Shown one piece after another: positions 12,244 to 12,245 of a DNA stretch of 12,245 bases. The first letter of the stretch is position 1, and every line of letters begins with the position of its first letter. The notes below the pieces were generated by a model. It made no database searches. It had not been told where the DNA came from and saw nothing but the letters and a program-made list of their open reading frames with translations. Location: contig JACPZV010000272.1 in NCBI GenBank assembly GCA_016195295.1, positions 1 to 12,245 of the forward strand, written 5' to 3'. Origin of the DNA: Acidobacteriota bacterium (GTDB taxonomy: Bacteria; Acidobacteriota; Vicinamibacteria; Vicinamibacterales; CAVVIG01). Made by a program: the position numbers and the translations under genes.

Positions 12244-12245
12244 GA

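Overview
This window comes from a GC-rich bacterial chromosome (60-base samples of the peptidase genes run near 65% G+C). Two large secreted zinc peptidases, an Acidobacteria-style amino-acid decarboxylase and short-unit intergenic repeats suggest a soil Acidobacteriota, perhaps Vicinamibacteria. This is inference; no rRNA or marker gene is present.

Layout. At 2-112 is the last part of an ISAzo13-type transposase, and its probable IS end abuts the stop codon of a secreted M28 aminopeptidase (139-1794, minus). Upstream of M28 is a four-helix membrane protein (1849-2256, minus). A divergent spacer made wholly of a heptamer repeat leads into a SixA-like histidine phosphatase (2326-2769, plus). 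This gene converges, through another heptamer array, on a group II PLP decarboxylase (2829-4253, minus), which follows a secreted Cys-phosphatase (4288-4830, minus). Next are a Phd/PIN toxin-antitoxin pair (4926-5617, minus) with its own promoter and candidate operator, a rho-independent terminator, and an envelope glycine-zipper protein (5741-6736, minus). Divergent from that are a secreted protein with a duplicated helical motif (6942-7616, plus) and a 998-residue M14 metallopeptidase with a GATase-like C-terminal part (7729-10725, plus). After a hairpin-rich spacer the G+C falls to about 50%. There an AAA/ABC-type ATPase (10957-12048) is followed by a DUF4276 (TOPRIM-like) partner cut to 45 codons by a junction with a GC-rich minus-strand gene fragment.

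How it fits together. Much of the window is an exported-protein neighbourhood: two peptidases, a phosphatase, an envelope protein and a helical-motif protein. They would suit a protein-scavenging lifestyle. They do not form one operon; plausible units are the membrane protein plus M28, the phosphatase plus decarboxylase, and the toxin-antitoxin pair. The ATPase/DUF4276 block has the look of a transferred, OLD/PARIS-like defence-type pair, apparently broken.

The most unusual feature is a set of degenerate tandem arrays between genes. Four are heptamer arrays (unit about NNCTGAA) and one is an octamer array (about ATNGGGTA). They run right up to, or over, start and stop codons, and their unit lengths place stop codons in all three frames.
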